The notes under the pieces: model-generated
Seen by the model: only the letters and a program-made list of their open reading frames with translations
Told to the model about the DNA's origin: nothing
Databases searched by the model: none
Assembly (NCBI RefSeq): GCF_900188255.1
Contig: NZ_FZNS01000011.1
Coordinates: 54,310-118,309, forward strand
From: Hymenobacter mucosus
GTDB taxonomy: Bacteria; Bacteroidota; Bacteroidia; Cytophagales; Hymenobacteraceae
Length of the DNA: 64,000 nt
Direction of reading: 5' to 3'
In this document: one piece after another, positions 22,418-30,224 of the stretch
Numbering within the stretch: the first letter of the stretch is position 1
How the letters are laid out: each line of letters starts with the position of its first letter
Made by a program: the position numbers and the translations under genes

Positions 22418-23685
22418 AAACGCGCCTTCGCATTCTCTTTCTAGTACGCAAGAACCGTACTATTAACGGCAGGGCGGTTATTAACTGCCGACTAACTATC
22501 AAAGACCAGCCCCGCGTCAACTTCTCAACTGGTCAACTCATTGAGGTAGAGCGATGGGATAGTAAGGCCAAACGGGTTGCTGGCACAGACGAAACCGCCG
22601 CCCGTATTAATCGGGCGCTGGTCAAGCTGGAAAACGACCTAAACGACATACACGCCGACCTTGAACGGCAAAAGCGCCCGGTTACTACGCGTCGGTTATT
22701 CCAACTCTATAAGACGCTCGGTGTGTCGCCTTTGTCACTGCAAGCTGTATATGGCAGCTTCATAGAAGAACGGCAAAGCTTGATAGGCATTGAGATTGCC
22801 AACAATACGCAACGCTCTCACTTGTCGCGCCGCAACAAGTTTATAGCCTTTCTGCAAGCGCATAAGCTGGAAGATATACGGCCCGAAGATTTCAGCGTGA
22901 ACATGGCTGATAAGTACCTGCACTGGCTACTGATAACGGACAAGTTAGAGCGTAGCACGGCGCTTAAGCATCTGCAAGGGGTAGACCAAGTACTGCGGTG
23001 GGCAGTGCGTCGGGAGTATATCGAGAAGAACCCGATGGAGTTGTACGAGTTCAAACACAGCGCCCCGAAAGAGATAACCTATCTGACGCCTGAGCAACTA
23101 GAAGCACTGGCAACCCTAGAGATTGCCGTCCCTGCTTTGGGTAGGGTTCGAGACTGCTTTATCTTCCAATGCTGGACAGGATTAGCCTATTCCGACCTTG
23201 CCGCAATGGATGTAGAACGGGACGCGGAAGTCTACAAGCGGCGGCGGTTCCTACGCATTCGTCGGGCGAAAAGTACCCTGTTTAAAGGGTATGAGTGCGT
23301 TATTCCGCTGCTAGAAGAACCAGAACGGCTACTTGCTTTCTACGGCAATAAGATGCCGCTTCCCTGCCTGCAAGTGTACAACCGCTATCTAAAGCAGGTG
23401 GTTGAAATGGCCGGACTTGACAGCAAGCAAATTAGCTCGCACGTTGGCCGCAAAACCGCCGGAGTACAGTTATTGAATGCTGGACTCAGCATGGAAATAG
23501 TTAGCAAGGTACTAGGTCATAGCAGCATCAAGATAACAGAGAAGCTATACGCCAAGCTCTTAGACCGCACGGTGGTGAATGAGTTTGAACGGGTCTTTGG
23601 AGGCTTGCCGGAACCGCCTCTACCGGCCCCTGGCTTTGATTCAGAGGAAGGGTGTCGTGTTCTGCAATTCAAGTTTAGCGCCTAA
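22414..23685 (+). CDS. Tyrosine recombinase, IntDOT/Bacteroidota type (internal)
   Basis: 423 residues: arm-binding domain (about 1-85, with IEVERWDSKAKRVAG), SAM-like core-binding domain (105-210) and catalytic domain (225-415). Visible catalytic residues are H343 and R346 (SHVGRKTAG), H369 (LGHSSIKITE) and Y379 (KLYAKL). The box I arginine position is alanine (CWTGLAYSDL), a substitution known in IntDOT-like enzymes. It is the second recombinase of this prophage and sits between structural operons, so it probably belongs to an element nested in the phage or works as an inversion/excision enzyme. Confidence 0.87.
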   Translation: MKTRLRILFLVRKNRTINGRAVINCRLTIKDQPRVNFSTGQLIEVERWDSKAKRVAGTDETAARINRALVKLENDLNDIHADLERQKRPVTTRRLFQLYKTLGVSPLSLQAVYGSFIEERQSLIGIEIANNTQRSHLSRRNKFIAFLQAHKLEDIRPEDFSVNMADKYLHWLLITDKLERSTALKHLQGVDQVLRWAVRREYIEKNPMELYEFKHSAPKEITYLTPEQLEALATLEIAVPALGRVRDCFIFQCWTGLAYSDLAAMDVERDAEVYKRRRFLRIRRAKSTLFKGYECVIPLLEEPERLLAFYGNKMPLPCLQVYNRYLKQVVEMAGLDSKQISSHVGRKTAGVQLLNAGLSMEIVSKVLGHSSIKITEKLYAKLLDRTVVNEFERVFGGLPEPPLPAPGFDSEEGCRVLQFKFSA

Positions 23686-23689
23686 GACG

Positions 23690-24247
23690 ATGCAACAGTA
23701 TCCATCTATTCTATTTGCTGACTGCTTGCTTTTTGCCATTCCCTCTCTGCGAGAGCGGCGGGCAACCCTGCGGCAGCCAAAGGGCGCAAAGGGCAAAAGC
23801 AAGATGCTAGTGCCCAACCCAGAACACCCGCTTGTTCACGTCAGATTATGGTTGCGTAAAAACGCACTTTCCTTCAAAGCCCGCAAGGAACTACTAGCAA
23901 GCCTCAAGCCAGGGGATTTAGTAGTAGACTTGCCAACACCCGATAGGGTCGGAACGGTGTACTGCACAGTAGCCGTAGCGGGCAAGGATGTTCGGGAGTT
24001 TAAGACCAGCCTCACAACTTGCTTTCGTAACTGGGATAGTGAAGGGCAGTGCTTTAGGGCTGAATGGCCTAAAGCAGAACAACGCAATACAACCTTGGCA
24101 ACGATGCGAGAGGTGCTGAACTTGATTGTAGCTGACATACTAGAATCTCGTCCTAAGTCACTTTCAGCCGCGTTAGTCCTTCAACGCTACCAAGAGTTGC
24201 CTTCTAGTATCCGACCAATAGAAGGGGAGGTGCGCCCGGCTAAGTAA
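23690..24247 (+). CDS. Stand-alone recombinase arm-binding-like domain protein
   Basis: 185 residues from the ATG at 23690, 4 nt after the recombinase stop; a longer reading overlaps that gene. The last 80 residues (REFKTSLTTCFRNWDSEGQC, NTTLATMREVLNLIVADILE, ALVLQRYQEL) repeat the arm-domain pattern of the neighbouring recombinase: W-D-S-x-x, an Asn-x-x-L helix and an L-x-x-Y helix. No catalytic domain follows. It may bind arm sites and steer integration or excision, or compete with the recombinase. The match is by pattern. Confidence 0.5.
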   Translation: MQQYPSILFADCLLFAIPSLRERRATLRQPKGAKGKSKMLVPNPEHPLVHVRLWLRKNALSFKARKELLASLKPGDLVVDLPTPDRVGTVYCTVAVAGKDVREFKTSLTTCFRNWDSEGQCFRAEWPKAEQRNTTLATMREVLNLIVADILESRPKSLSAALVLQRYQELPSSIRPIEGEVRPAK

Positions 24248-24250
24248 GCA

Positions 24251-24646
24251 ATGCCAGCCACTAGCAAAAGCCCGACCCTAGCCCGTTGTGGTTGGGGTCG
24301 GGCGGAGTGGGCAGCCCGCCAAAAGGGCCGCAAAGCAGTGCTGTACGTGATACGCTTGTACGGCAACGGGGAAGTGTTTTACAAGGTCGGCATTACGTTC
24401 TGCCTAGCCTCTCGCTTCACCAAACTAAACCTGCCGTACCGCTGGCGCACCATTGCCCGGTATTCGTCTTACAGTGCGGGCAAGGTGTGGGACTTGGAGC
24501 AACGCTTGCATAGCTCCGATTTAAGCCGTTACGTGCCCTTGCTGGACTTCGCGGGTAAAACGGAGTGCTACGCGTCGGCTGAACAAGTGCTTGCCTTGTT
24601 GCCGCCTAAAACGTTTATTTTAAAGCATATTACTGCTGACGTATGA
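24251..24646 (+). CDS. GIY-YIG-like nuclease, short stand-alone form
   Basis: 131 residues. Pattern of the GIY-YIG / T5orf172 type: LYVI (31-34), FYKVGIT (43-49), R56, a helix with E83 (VWDLEQRLH), Y-V-P-L-L-D-F and GKTECYA. The likely catalytic Tyr, Arg and Glu are present. It matches the C-terminal domain of the large protein encoded next (GWG-x-x-W-A-x-RQK, YKVGIT, F-A-G-x-x-E-C). It overlaps that gene by 4 nt (ATGA). Probably a small DNA nuclease, perhaps for homing or against other phages. Confidence 0.6.
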   Translation: MPATSKSPTLARCGWGRAEWAARQKGRKAVLYVIRLYGNGEVFYKVGITFCLASRFTKLNLPYRWRTIARYSSYSAGKVWDLEQRLHSSDLSRYVPLLDFAGKTECYASAEQVLALLPPKTFILKHITADV

Positions 24647-26277
24647 GCAAAGGAACTTCCTATACAACCGAATCATTTTTAGCCAAGTGCAAGGAGTTGC
24701 ACCCTAACCTTGATTTCTCGCAAGTACTAGAGTATCCTGGTATTCGCGGCTATGTTACAGTAAGCTGCCCTGTTCATGGGCAGCTTACCAAGCAGGCCGC
24801 AAATCTTGTTCGGAGCAATGGCGGCTGCGCAGCCTGCGGTCGGACTGGCGCATCACGGAAAGGACGCGAGTACTTTTTGACTGGGTTTGCAGAAATGCAT
24901 GGGGATAGGTATGACTATTCACTAGTCCCCGATCGGTTTACTGCCAATGACAAGATTCCTGTGATTTGCCGTGAACATGGCGTGTTCAATCCCTATGTAT
25001 CCGGCCACAAAAAGGGCACTGGTTGCCCTGTTTGTGTTGGGCGGGGCAAGTGGAATACCGACTCATTTAAGCAAGAGTGTAAGCGGCGGTATCCACACTT
25101 AGACTTCTCGCTAGTTGAGTATACAGGTATTGTTGGTCGGGTTCGCGTTGTGTGTCCTAGACACGGGGAGTTTACAGCCGTAGCGAGCGAACTGGTGACT
25201 AATCGAAAGAGCCGCCAAGGGAAGGGCGGCTTTGGCTGTTGGGGTTGCGCGAACGAAGGTAAAGAGGGGGCAAGACTAGCAAAGGCTGTTTGGGTGGGGC
25301 GGTTTATAAAGAGGCACGGCCGACAGTATGACTATTCTTTACTGCCAGATGAAATAACTACCCAGGTCAAAATAAATGTTATCTGCCCCGCGCATGGCGT
25401 CTTTTCGGTGCTACCTCATAATCACAAAAAAAGTGGCATGTGTCCTAAGTGCAACGGGCAATATAGGACAACAGTGGAATTTATAGCAGCGGCAAAAAAG
25501 CTTTGCCCTCGTTTAGATTTTTCTGAAACTATCTATACTGGCGCAAATAACAAGGTTACGTTAATTTGCCCCACACATGGGCGGTTCCAACGTACGGCTG
25601 CTGACGTGATTAAAGACCTTGGTTCAAAGACTGTCTTTGGTTGCCAAAAATGCTCTAGGGGGCACAACAAAGGAATAGCAGGTGTACCGCGTGAAGAATG
25701 GATAACGCGATTTGAAGCGCAACATGGCGCAGCGTATAGCTATGAACTATTACCCGACACTATATTAGCCACCCGCAAGATTCCTGTTTTGTGCCCTGAA
25801 CATGGCTTGTTTAATCCAGTGGCTACGCACCATGTAAGGGCTAGCCGCTGCCCTAAGTGCGTTCGGGAAGAAGCAAGAAGCCGTAGCGGTTGGGGTAGTA
25901 CAAAGTGGGCAGAAAGACAAAAGGAACGCTTTGCAAGCTTGTATGTGGTAGAAATGAAATCGGAGCAAGAGCGATTTTATAAGGTCGGCATAACCTATAA
26001 CAAAGTAGGGCACCGGCTATCTGGCCTGCCTTATACCCATCAGATACTTGCTGTGTATCAGTCAATGGACGCCGTGTCTGTTTGGCGTTTAGAAGTGCGA
26101 ATTAAGGCTCTGTATAAAGGACGTAAGTATATTCCTTCACAGGTATTTGCAGGCCGCCAAGAATGCTTTAGCAACATTGATGGACTAATAACCAATGTTC
26201 TCTATCCGTTGGCCGCACAGAGCTTGGGCGTGCTTAAGCAACCAGCCCAAGAACAAGCGGTGTTGTTCCCTCTATAG
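24643..26277 (+). CDS. Six-zinc-finger GIY-YIG-like nuclease, 544 aa
   Basis: Residues 1-410 hold six CxxH...CxxC zinc modules: C42/H45-C62/C65, C109/H112-C128/C131, C171/H174-C199/C202, C248/H251-C267/C270, C309/H312-C334/C337 and C384/H387-C403/C406. They alternate between two types, A (LDFS...V.CP.HG) and B (YDYSL.PD....I.VIC.HG.F), making three A-B pairs. Residues 411-544 are a GIY-YIG-like nuclease (LYVV 433-436, YKVGIT 446-451, R458, E484, FAGRQECF). This resembles homing-type endonucleases with treble-clef zinc domains: the fingers should read DNA and the tail cut it. Cotranslated with the short paralogue upstream. Confidence 0.7.
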   Translation: MSKGTSYTTESFLAKCKELHPNLDFSQVLEYPGIRGYVTVSCPVHGQLTKQAANLVRSNGGCAACGRTGASRKGREYFLTGFAEMHGDRYDYSLVPDRFTANDKIPVICREHGVFNPYVSGHKKGTGCPVCVGRGKWNTDSFKQECKRRYPHLDFSLVEYTGIVGRVRVVCPRHGEFTAVASELVTNRKSRQGKGGFGCWGCANEGKEGARLAKAVWVGRFIKRHGRQYDYSLLPDEITTQVKINVICPAHGVFSVLPHNHKKSGMCPKCNGQYRTTVEFIAAAKKLCPRLDFSETIYTGANNKVTLICPTHGRFQRTAADVIKDLGSKTVFGCQKCSRGHNKGIAGVPREEWITRFEAQHGAAYSYELLPDTILATRKIPVLCPEHGLFNPVATHHVRASRCPKCVREEARSRSGWGSTKWAERQKERFASLYVVEMKSEQERFYKVGITYNKVGHRLSGLPYTHQILAVYQSMDAVSVWRLEVRIKALYKGRKYIPSQVFAGRQECFSNIDGLITNVLYPLAAQSLGVLKQPAQEQAVLFPL

Positions 26278-26284
26278 TGCGCCC

Positions 26285-26359
26285 GCGTAGCTACCGAACA
26301 TCACCTTTAAAAGCCTTTTTCTACGCGTCAGGCTTCGCGGCTAGCGAGCTATATTGCAT
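26285..26359 (-). pseudogene. Decayed copy of the 79-aa membrane protein C-terminus
   Basis: Read on the minus strand this gives M-Q-Y-S-S-L-A-A-K-P-D-A, an amber stop, then K-K-A-F, against M-Q-C-A-W-L-A-A-N-P-D-A-L-K-K-A-V in the protein at 20676-20915. At DNA level, 26312-26358 matches 20712-20758 at about 35 of 47 positions, in the same orientation, 5.6 kb away. It is a broken fragment left at the other end of the recombinase block. Confidence 0.5.
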
Positions 26360-26362
26360 TTG

Positions 26363-26398
26363 ACAACCCCGCCTATTCGGTTGGGGTTGTTCGTTTTT
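26363..26398 (+). terminator. Terminator of the recombinase-nuclease operon
   Basis: ACAACCCC (26363-26370) and GGGGTTGT (26383-26390) form a perfect 8-bp stem, followed by TCGTTTTT. It lies 86 bp past the nuclease stop. Confidence 0.8.
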
Positions 26399-26579
26399 AT
26401 GGCAGAGCAAGCACTGAATCCGCCCGACGTATTGCCTTATCTGCACTGTCTAGTAAGGCCCTATCTTGCTCAATAGTGGGCTGCCCTTCAAGCACGTACG
26501 GCCCTTGTTGTTTTGGTTGGCTCTCGCAGGATGTTAATACACTAAAAGATAGAGCCAGAAGAGATAGAATAGATTTCAT
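26397..26579 (-). CDS. Small lipoprotein, 60 aa (moron candidate)
   Basis: From the ATG at 26579 the protein begins MKSILSLLALSFSVLTSCES, a short signal peptide ending in the lipobox LTSC, so cysteine 18 should be lipidated. The mature part is about 43 residues, polar and helical (IEQDRALLDSADKAIRRADS). A longer reading from 26648 would run through a terminator and is rejected. It is antisense to the late genes, the second exported protein in this block, and may be expressed in the lysogen. Confidence 0.55.
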   Translation of the reverse strand: MKSILSLLALSFSVLTSCESQPKQQGPYVLEGQPTIEQDRALLDSADKAIRRADSVLALP

Positions 26580-26605
26580 GGGGATGAATGTAGTGATTAG
26601 GCACG

Positions 26606-26638
26606 AAAAAAAGCCCCAGTTGCTGACCGGGGCTTTTT
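26606..26638 (-). terminator. Bidirectional terminator
   Basis: AAGCCCC (26611-26617) pairs with GGGGCTT (26629-26635), with A-run before and T-run after, so it can work both ways. It ends the HicAB-like operon on the minus strand and separates it from the lipoprotein gene. Confidence 0.75.
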
Positions 26639-26640
26639 CT

Positions 26641-26868
26641 TTATGCAATCTTGTTCATCTTCTCTTCAAACTCGCGGTATTCCTCTGGCATGGGGATGCC
26701 TAGTTCTCGACAAGCATGGTACATGATGTACTGATCAAGTGTAGAATAGCGAGGAACAGACGTAATCTGGCCGTTTTTAAGGTTACGAAAGACCAAATGC
26801 GTTCGCCTTTGGTCAATTCGATAACAGTATTTATAGCTTAAATAACTATCGAAAATAGCTAAGTCCAT
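26641..26868 (-). CDS. hicA: HicA-like toxin candidate, 75 aa
   Basis: 75 residues, encoded 3 nt after the HicB-like gene. The core RRTHLVFRNLKNGQITSVPR fits the HicA double-stranded RNA-binding-like fold, with the key His in the first strand (typically GSH, here RTH) and a following strand ending in VP. A helix (LDQYIMYHACRELGIPMP) follows. HicA toxins cleave mRNA. The N-terminus is longer than usual and the glycine before His is missing. Assignment leans on the partner gene. Confidence 0.5.
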   Translation of the reverse strand: MDLAIFDSYLSYKYCYRIDQRRTHLVFRNLKNGQITSVPRYSTLDQYIMYHACRELGIPMPEEYREFEEKMNKIA

Positions 26869-26871
26869 TGA

Positions 26872-27156
26872 TTAACAAGAGGCAAGCTCTCTTTCAAGTG
26901 TAAATTCAAGCTTCTCTTCCGCTGGCAAGGCATCCAAAGCGGGATTGTGCGTTTGACTGGTTAGAAGCGCTAACGCTTGTGGGCGCTTATACACTTCAAT
27001 CATGTGAGCAGTGGTTTCTAAGAGATTTTGATAGGCCTCTTCTTCTGTATTGCCTTGGGCGAAGATGCCACCAATCTCTTGAATCCGCCCGACGTATACG
27101 CCCGGCGATGCTCCTGGCTGAATAAGGCCAGTGAGTTTCAAGACTTGGGTTGACAT
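26872..27156 (-). CDS. hicB: HicB-like antitoxin, 94 aa
   Basis: From the ATG at 27156: LTGLIQPGASPGVYVGRIQE, IGGIFAQGNTEEEAYQNLLE and TTAHMIE give the partial RNase H fold of HicB (strands, G-x-x-x-x-G-x-T-x-E-E-A, then helix). The C-terminal 35 residues are polar. It comes first in a two-gene minus-strand operon, with the small HicA-like gene 3 nt behind. A TATATTTG -7 element lies about 35 bp upstream. Such pairs stabilise prophages or block other phages; which applies here is unknown. Confidence 0.62.
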   Translation of the reverse strand: MSTQVLKLTGLIQPGASPGVYVGRIQEIGGIFAQGNTEEEAYQNLLETTAHMIEVYKRPQALALLTSQTHNPALDALPAEEKLEFTLERELASC

Positions 27157-27189
27157 GGTAGTTTGTGGTTGGTTGGCTCCTGGTATAAC

Positions 27190-27197
27190 CAAATATA
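27190..27197 (-). promoter_or_regulatory. -7 element of the hicBA-like operon
   Basis: On the minus strand this reads TATATTTG, a perfect TAnnTTTG, 34 bp upstream of the HicB-like ATG. A -33 box is not obvious. Confidence 0.5.
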
Positions 27198-27303
27198 CGG
27201 GCGCTGCTCCCATCTAGTATGCACTCATATGCACATTTCTGCAATTGCCCCTCAACTCTCCTACTAGCCTAGGGTAGAGAACTTCCCTCCCCTGTAGCCC
27301 GCC

Positions 27304-27327
27304 CCGCCCGATCCGTTCGACAACTTG
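27304..27327 (+). promoter_or_regulatory. Late-operon element, copy 2 (24-bp direct repeat)
   Basis: Identical over 24 bp to 5741-5764 and ending the same 48 bases before the A of the operon's first ATG (27375). GGCGGGTAG recurs at 27357-27365. The sequence between the blocks is not conserved except for being C-rich. It restarts transcription after the accessory block. Confidence 0.6.
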
Positions 27328-27374
27328 CCCGCACTTCGCCCCCACTCCATTCAGGGGGCGGGTAGTTTCGTGGC

Positions 27375-30224
27375 ATGGGGTTTATCGACCTGAAAGAAGT
27401 TGCTCAATTGAACGCCGAAGGGCAGTACGACCGCGTGACGTACTACCACGATACGACTACGTTCAAGGATAGCTCCCGGCGTGACGTCAACTTCAGCCCC
27501 CGCCGGTTTGATACCGTATCCGCCCCTCCGTATCCAACGCTACTCGGTTCCTATTGCAAGGGAACCGAGCTGGTGGAAGTCTACCACGCCGACGCACAGA
27601 ATGGGCGCTCCCGCCTCGTCTTTACCGCCAATTCGCCGCAGTGTGCGGTAGCAGGTGGTGGGACGGGAGAGGGAGAAGGCGCCACCACGAGCGTTCACCC
27701 CGGCAATGACCGCAACGCCCCGGTAGGAGGGATTCTGCTGCGTCGGCTCTACCGGGCGGCCGTTTCGGGTGGGGTGGATGTGTTTCGCTACACCGATAAG
27801 TACTACGTTCCTTCCACCCGCTCTGATGTAGAGGTCGTCTCTACGCGCAACGAAGAGCGACGCCTACCGGATTACTACCGCCCCACCACGGAAATCATTG
27901 ACCGCTGGTGCGCGGACTACGGTATTGCTCCGTTTACAGAGATCCGCGTGACCCACGGCGGGGAGGGAGCCAGCTTACGCACCCCAGTTGACAACGTGAG
28001 TACCTGCACGGTGCCGCCCTGCTCGTTTGCCCTAGCCCTGGGCAGAACCGTAGCAGCGGGCCCGTTGGGGCGGGGCGCCCAAGAACTACTCCCCTTGCGC
28101 AATACGGGGGAGGTGGTGTACACCCTGGGCAGTCCCGACAACCCCGAACAGCCCGAAGGCTACTTTGAATCCCTCCCCGTGGGGCGGTACGTGGGGTACG
28201 GACGGGAGACCCGCGACAATGGGTGCCGGGCCAGCCTGCCGTTTCGGGTAACGGCAACGTACGGGCCCCGCTACCGGATGCCCTACCGGGATTTTGACAA
28301 CACAGCCTGCGAACTCTTCTTTGATTTTCGCGGCTACACGGGCCTTACCGAAGACCTACTAGGGCAGTCCAACGCGTGCAGCCTGGACTATCCCCAAGGA
28401 AGCAACCACGTGGTCGATAATGCCTTGCGGGGGTCAAGCATTGATATTCGGGTGCTCATCACCGAGCGCAATCAACTACTGGATACCTACTCCTCTGATG
28501 AGCGGTACGTACGCCTGCGCCTGCTGCGGGACGGCATAGAATGCTGGCGTGGGTGGCTCTTACCTGGGCAATATGATATTGCTCACCTGTCTCCGCCTAA
28601 CGAGTTTAACTTAATGGGCACGGATGGGCTAGGCGCGTTAGCGGGGGTGCCGTTCGCTGATCCGGCGGGCAACCTACTCACGGGGCAGTGGACGGCCTTA
28701 CAGGTGGTGTTGCACTGCCTTAATCGACTAGAATTAGACCTGCCGATTCACGTCCTTGATACGCTCTACCCCCAGGAAGCCAGCACCCAAGAGAGTTCAT
28801 TTACGCAGTTTTCCGTCGATGTAGCCTCGTACCGAACCGACAAGGGGAAGGCGATGAGCTGCGAGCAAGTATTACGGCACCTACTGGATAGCCGCGGGGC
28901 AAGGATCTACCAAGACCCGTTTGTGCGGTGCTGGCGACTGGAGCGATTAACTGATTTGTCCATCACCCCCATGCAGTACTTCGCCTACTCGGCGGATGGG
29001 GAGCGGCTGCCGGACCCTGAACCAGAAGTACTGTTCTACTCTATTTCGCAACCTCCCCCAAATGATGATGGCGGGCCCTTCTACGTGGGCGGGCAGCAGC
29101 GCAAAGCTTTTTTGGAAGCCGTTGGCCGGGTGGAAATTACGGCTGAACCAGGAGAGCTACTCAACCTACTGGGCACGAGTGTGCGGTGGGCAGAAAAGGA
29201 TTTTGACGAGGCGGGTAAGCCCGTGGGCTGGGGTGGCTCAGCTCCAACGGCGCGCGCCCTCCCGCTTAAAAAATCCGACCCCAACGGGCTGCGGTTGCAG
29301 GGCTCGATTACCGGCCCGCCCGGCTTGTATATCCAAACGCCTCCCACCATTCCGCTGGTCTCGCCTCCGCATCCGGTGGGCCCCTTGCACGTGACGATTA
29401 CGGCGCGCATCGTGGCCGTGGGAGGAACCATGTCAGAGAATTTAGACTACGCCGCCCTGCCCCGCATGCAGGTAGCCGTGCGGCAGGGGTCTACGTGGCT
29501 GGCCGTGGGTAACTCGGGCACGAGTGAAACCCAAGTGTTTACGCAACCAATGGTATTTGATGCCACGGATAAGGACATCACGATTCAGTTGAACGCCTAC
29601 TCCAAACCTGGCTTACTGGCTGAACCGGTGGTTGTTCGTTTGTATCAGATTACCCGCGGCTCGGCGCCCCGCTACGATGTGGAAATCACCAAGCTCGCGT
29701 TGGAGTGGGAGGGAAGCTACTACGCCCGCGAAAACTACCAAGACTCCATCGAAGAAATATCCGACGCCTTATTCACCTTAGAGGACAAAGCGCTTACGCT
29801 CTTTCACACGGATACACCGGGCGCTCGTTTACAAGGCACCATGCTTGGCCCTACAGGGCTGCCTACTTCCGCTTGGTTTCAGCGTGATGCACTTACTACC
29901 CTTACAACGCTGCCTGCTGTTTTGCTTGCTGAGCGGGCTCAACTCCAAGCAACGCCAGTAGGAAAGCTCACCGGCACCCTACGTGGGCGGGTGCATCCGT
30001 GCGCCCTGCTCACCGACCCGCAGGAACTGACCCCTACGGTTTACCTCATCACCGCGGCCACCATCAACGACGTGGATGCCACCACTGAGTTCACGGCGGT
30101 GGAGCTGCTGTCGCTCGGGCTGCCGGCCGCTGAACCCAACGGGCTACTCGTCACCGAAGATGAGGACCCAATCCTTCTCCAATCCGGCGGGTACGCACTA
30201 GCGGAAGATGGCGACGGAGAATAG
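27375..30224 (+). CDS. Large distal tail / baseplate structural protein
   Basis: 949 residues, first gene of the second structural operon. N-terminal half beta-rich with paired cysteines (STCTVPPCSFALALG); the middle (FDNTACELFFDFRGYTGLTE, IDIRVLITERNQLL, ECWRGWLLPGQYD) resembles large siphovirus distal-tail or fibre-hub proteins. The position after tape measure (interrupted by the accessory block) and before the fibres supports a hub or tail-tip role. No enzymatic motif seen. It overlaps the next gene by 17 nt. Confidence 0.65.
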   Translation: MGFIDLKEVAQLNAEGQYDRVTYYHDTTTFKDSSRRDVNFSPRRFDTVSAPPYPTLLGSYCKGTELVEVYHADAQNGRSRLVFTANSPQCAVAGGGTGEGEGATTSVHPGNDRNAPVGGILLRRLYRAAVSGGVDVFRYTDKYYVPSTRSDVEVVSTRNEERRLPDYYRPTTEIIDRWCADYGIAPFTEIRVTHGGEGASLRTPVDNVSTCTVPPCSFALALGRTVAAGPLGRGAQELLPLRNTGEVVYTLGSPDNPEQPEGYFESLPVGRYVGYGRETRDNGCRASLPFRVTATYGPRYRMPYRDFDNTACELFFDFRGYTGLTEDLLGQSNACSLDYPQGSNHVVDNALRGSSIDIRVLITERNQLLDTYSSDERYVRLRLLRDGIECWRGWLLPGQYDIAHLSPPNEFNLMGTDGLGALAGVPFADPAGNLLTGQWTALQVVLHCLNRLELDLPIHVLDTLYPQEASTQESSFTQFSVDVASYRTDKGKAMSCEQVLRHLLDSRGARIYQDPFVRCWRLERLTDLSITPMQYFAYSADGERLPDPEPEVLFYSISQPPPNDDGGPFYVGGQQRKAFLEAVGRVEITAEPGELLNLLGTSVRWAEKDFDEAGKPVGWGGSAPTARALPLKKSDPNGLRLQGSITGPPGLYIQTPPTIPLVSPPHPVGPLHVTITARIVAVGGTMSENLDYAALPRMQVAVRQGSTWLAVGNSGTSETQVFTQPMVFDATDKDITIQLNAYSKPGLLAEPVVVRLYQITRGSAPRYDVEITKLALEWEGSYYARENYQDSIEEISDALFTLEDKALTLFHTDTPGARLQGTMLGPTGLPTSAWFQRDALTTLTTLPAVLLAERAQLQATPVGKLTGTLRGRVHPCALLTDPQELTPTVYLITAATINDVDATTEFTAVELLSLGLPAAEPNGLLVTEDEDPILLQSGGYALAEDGDGE

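Noticed and set aside
20702..26358. Diverged repeats as attL/attR of a nested element
   Set aside because: The matches follow codon positions of a gene and a pseudogene and are only about 75% identical; att cores are normally short and exact.
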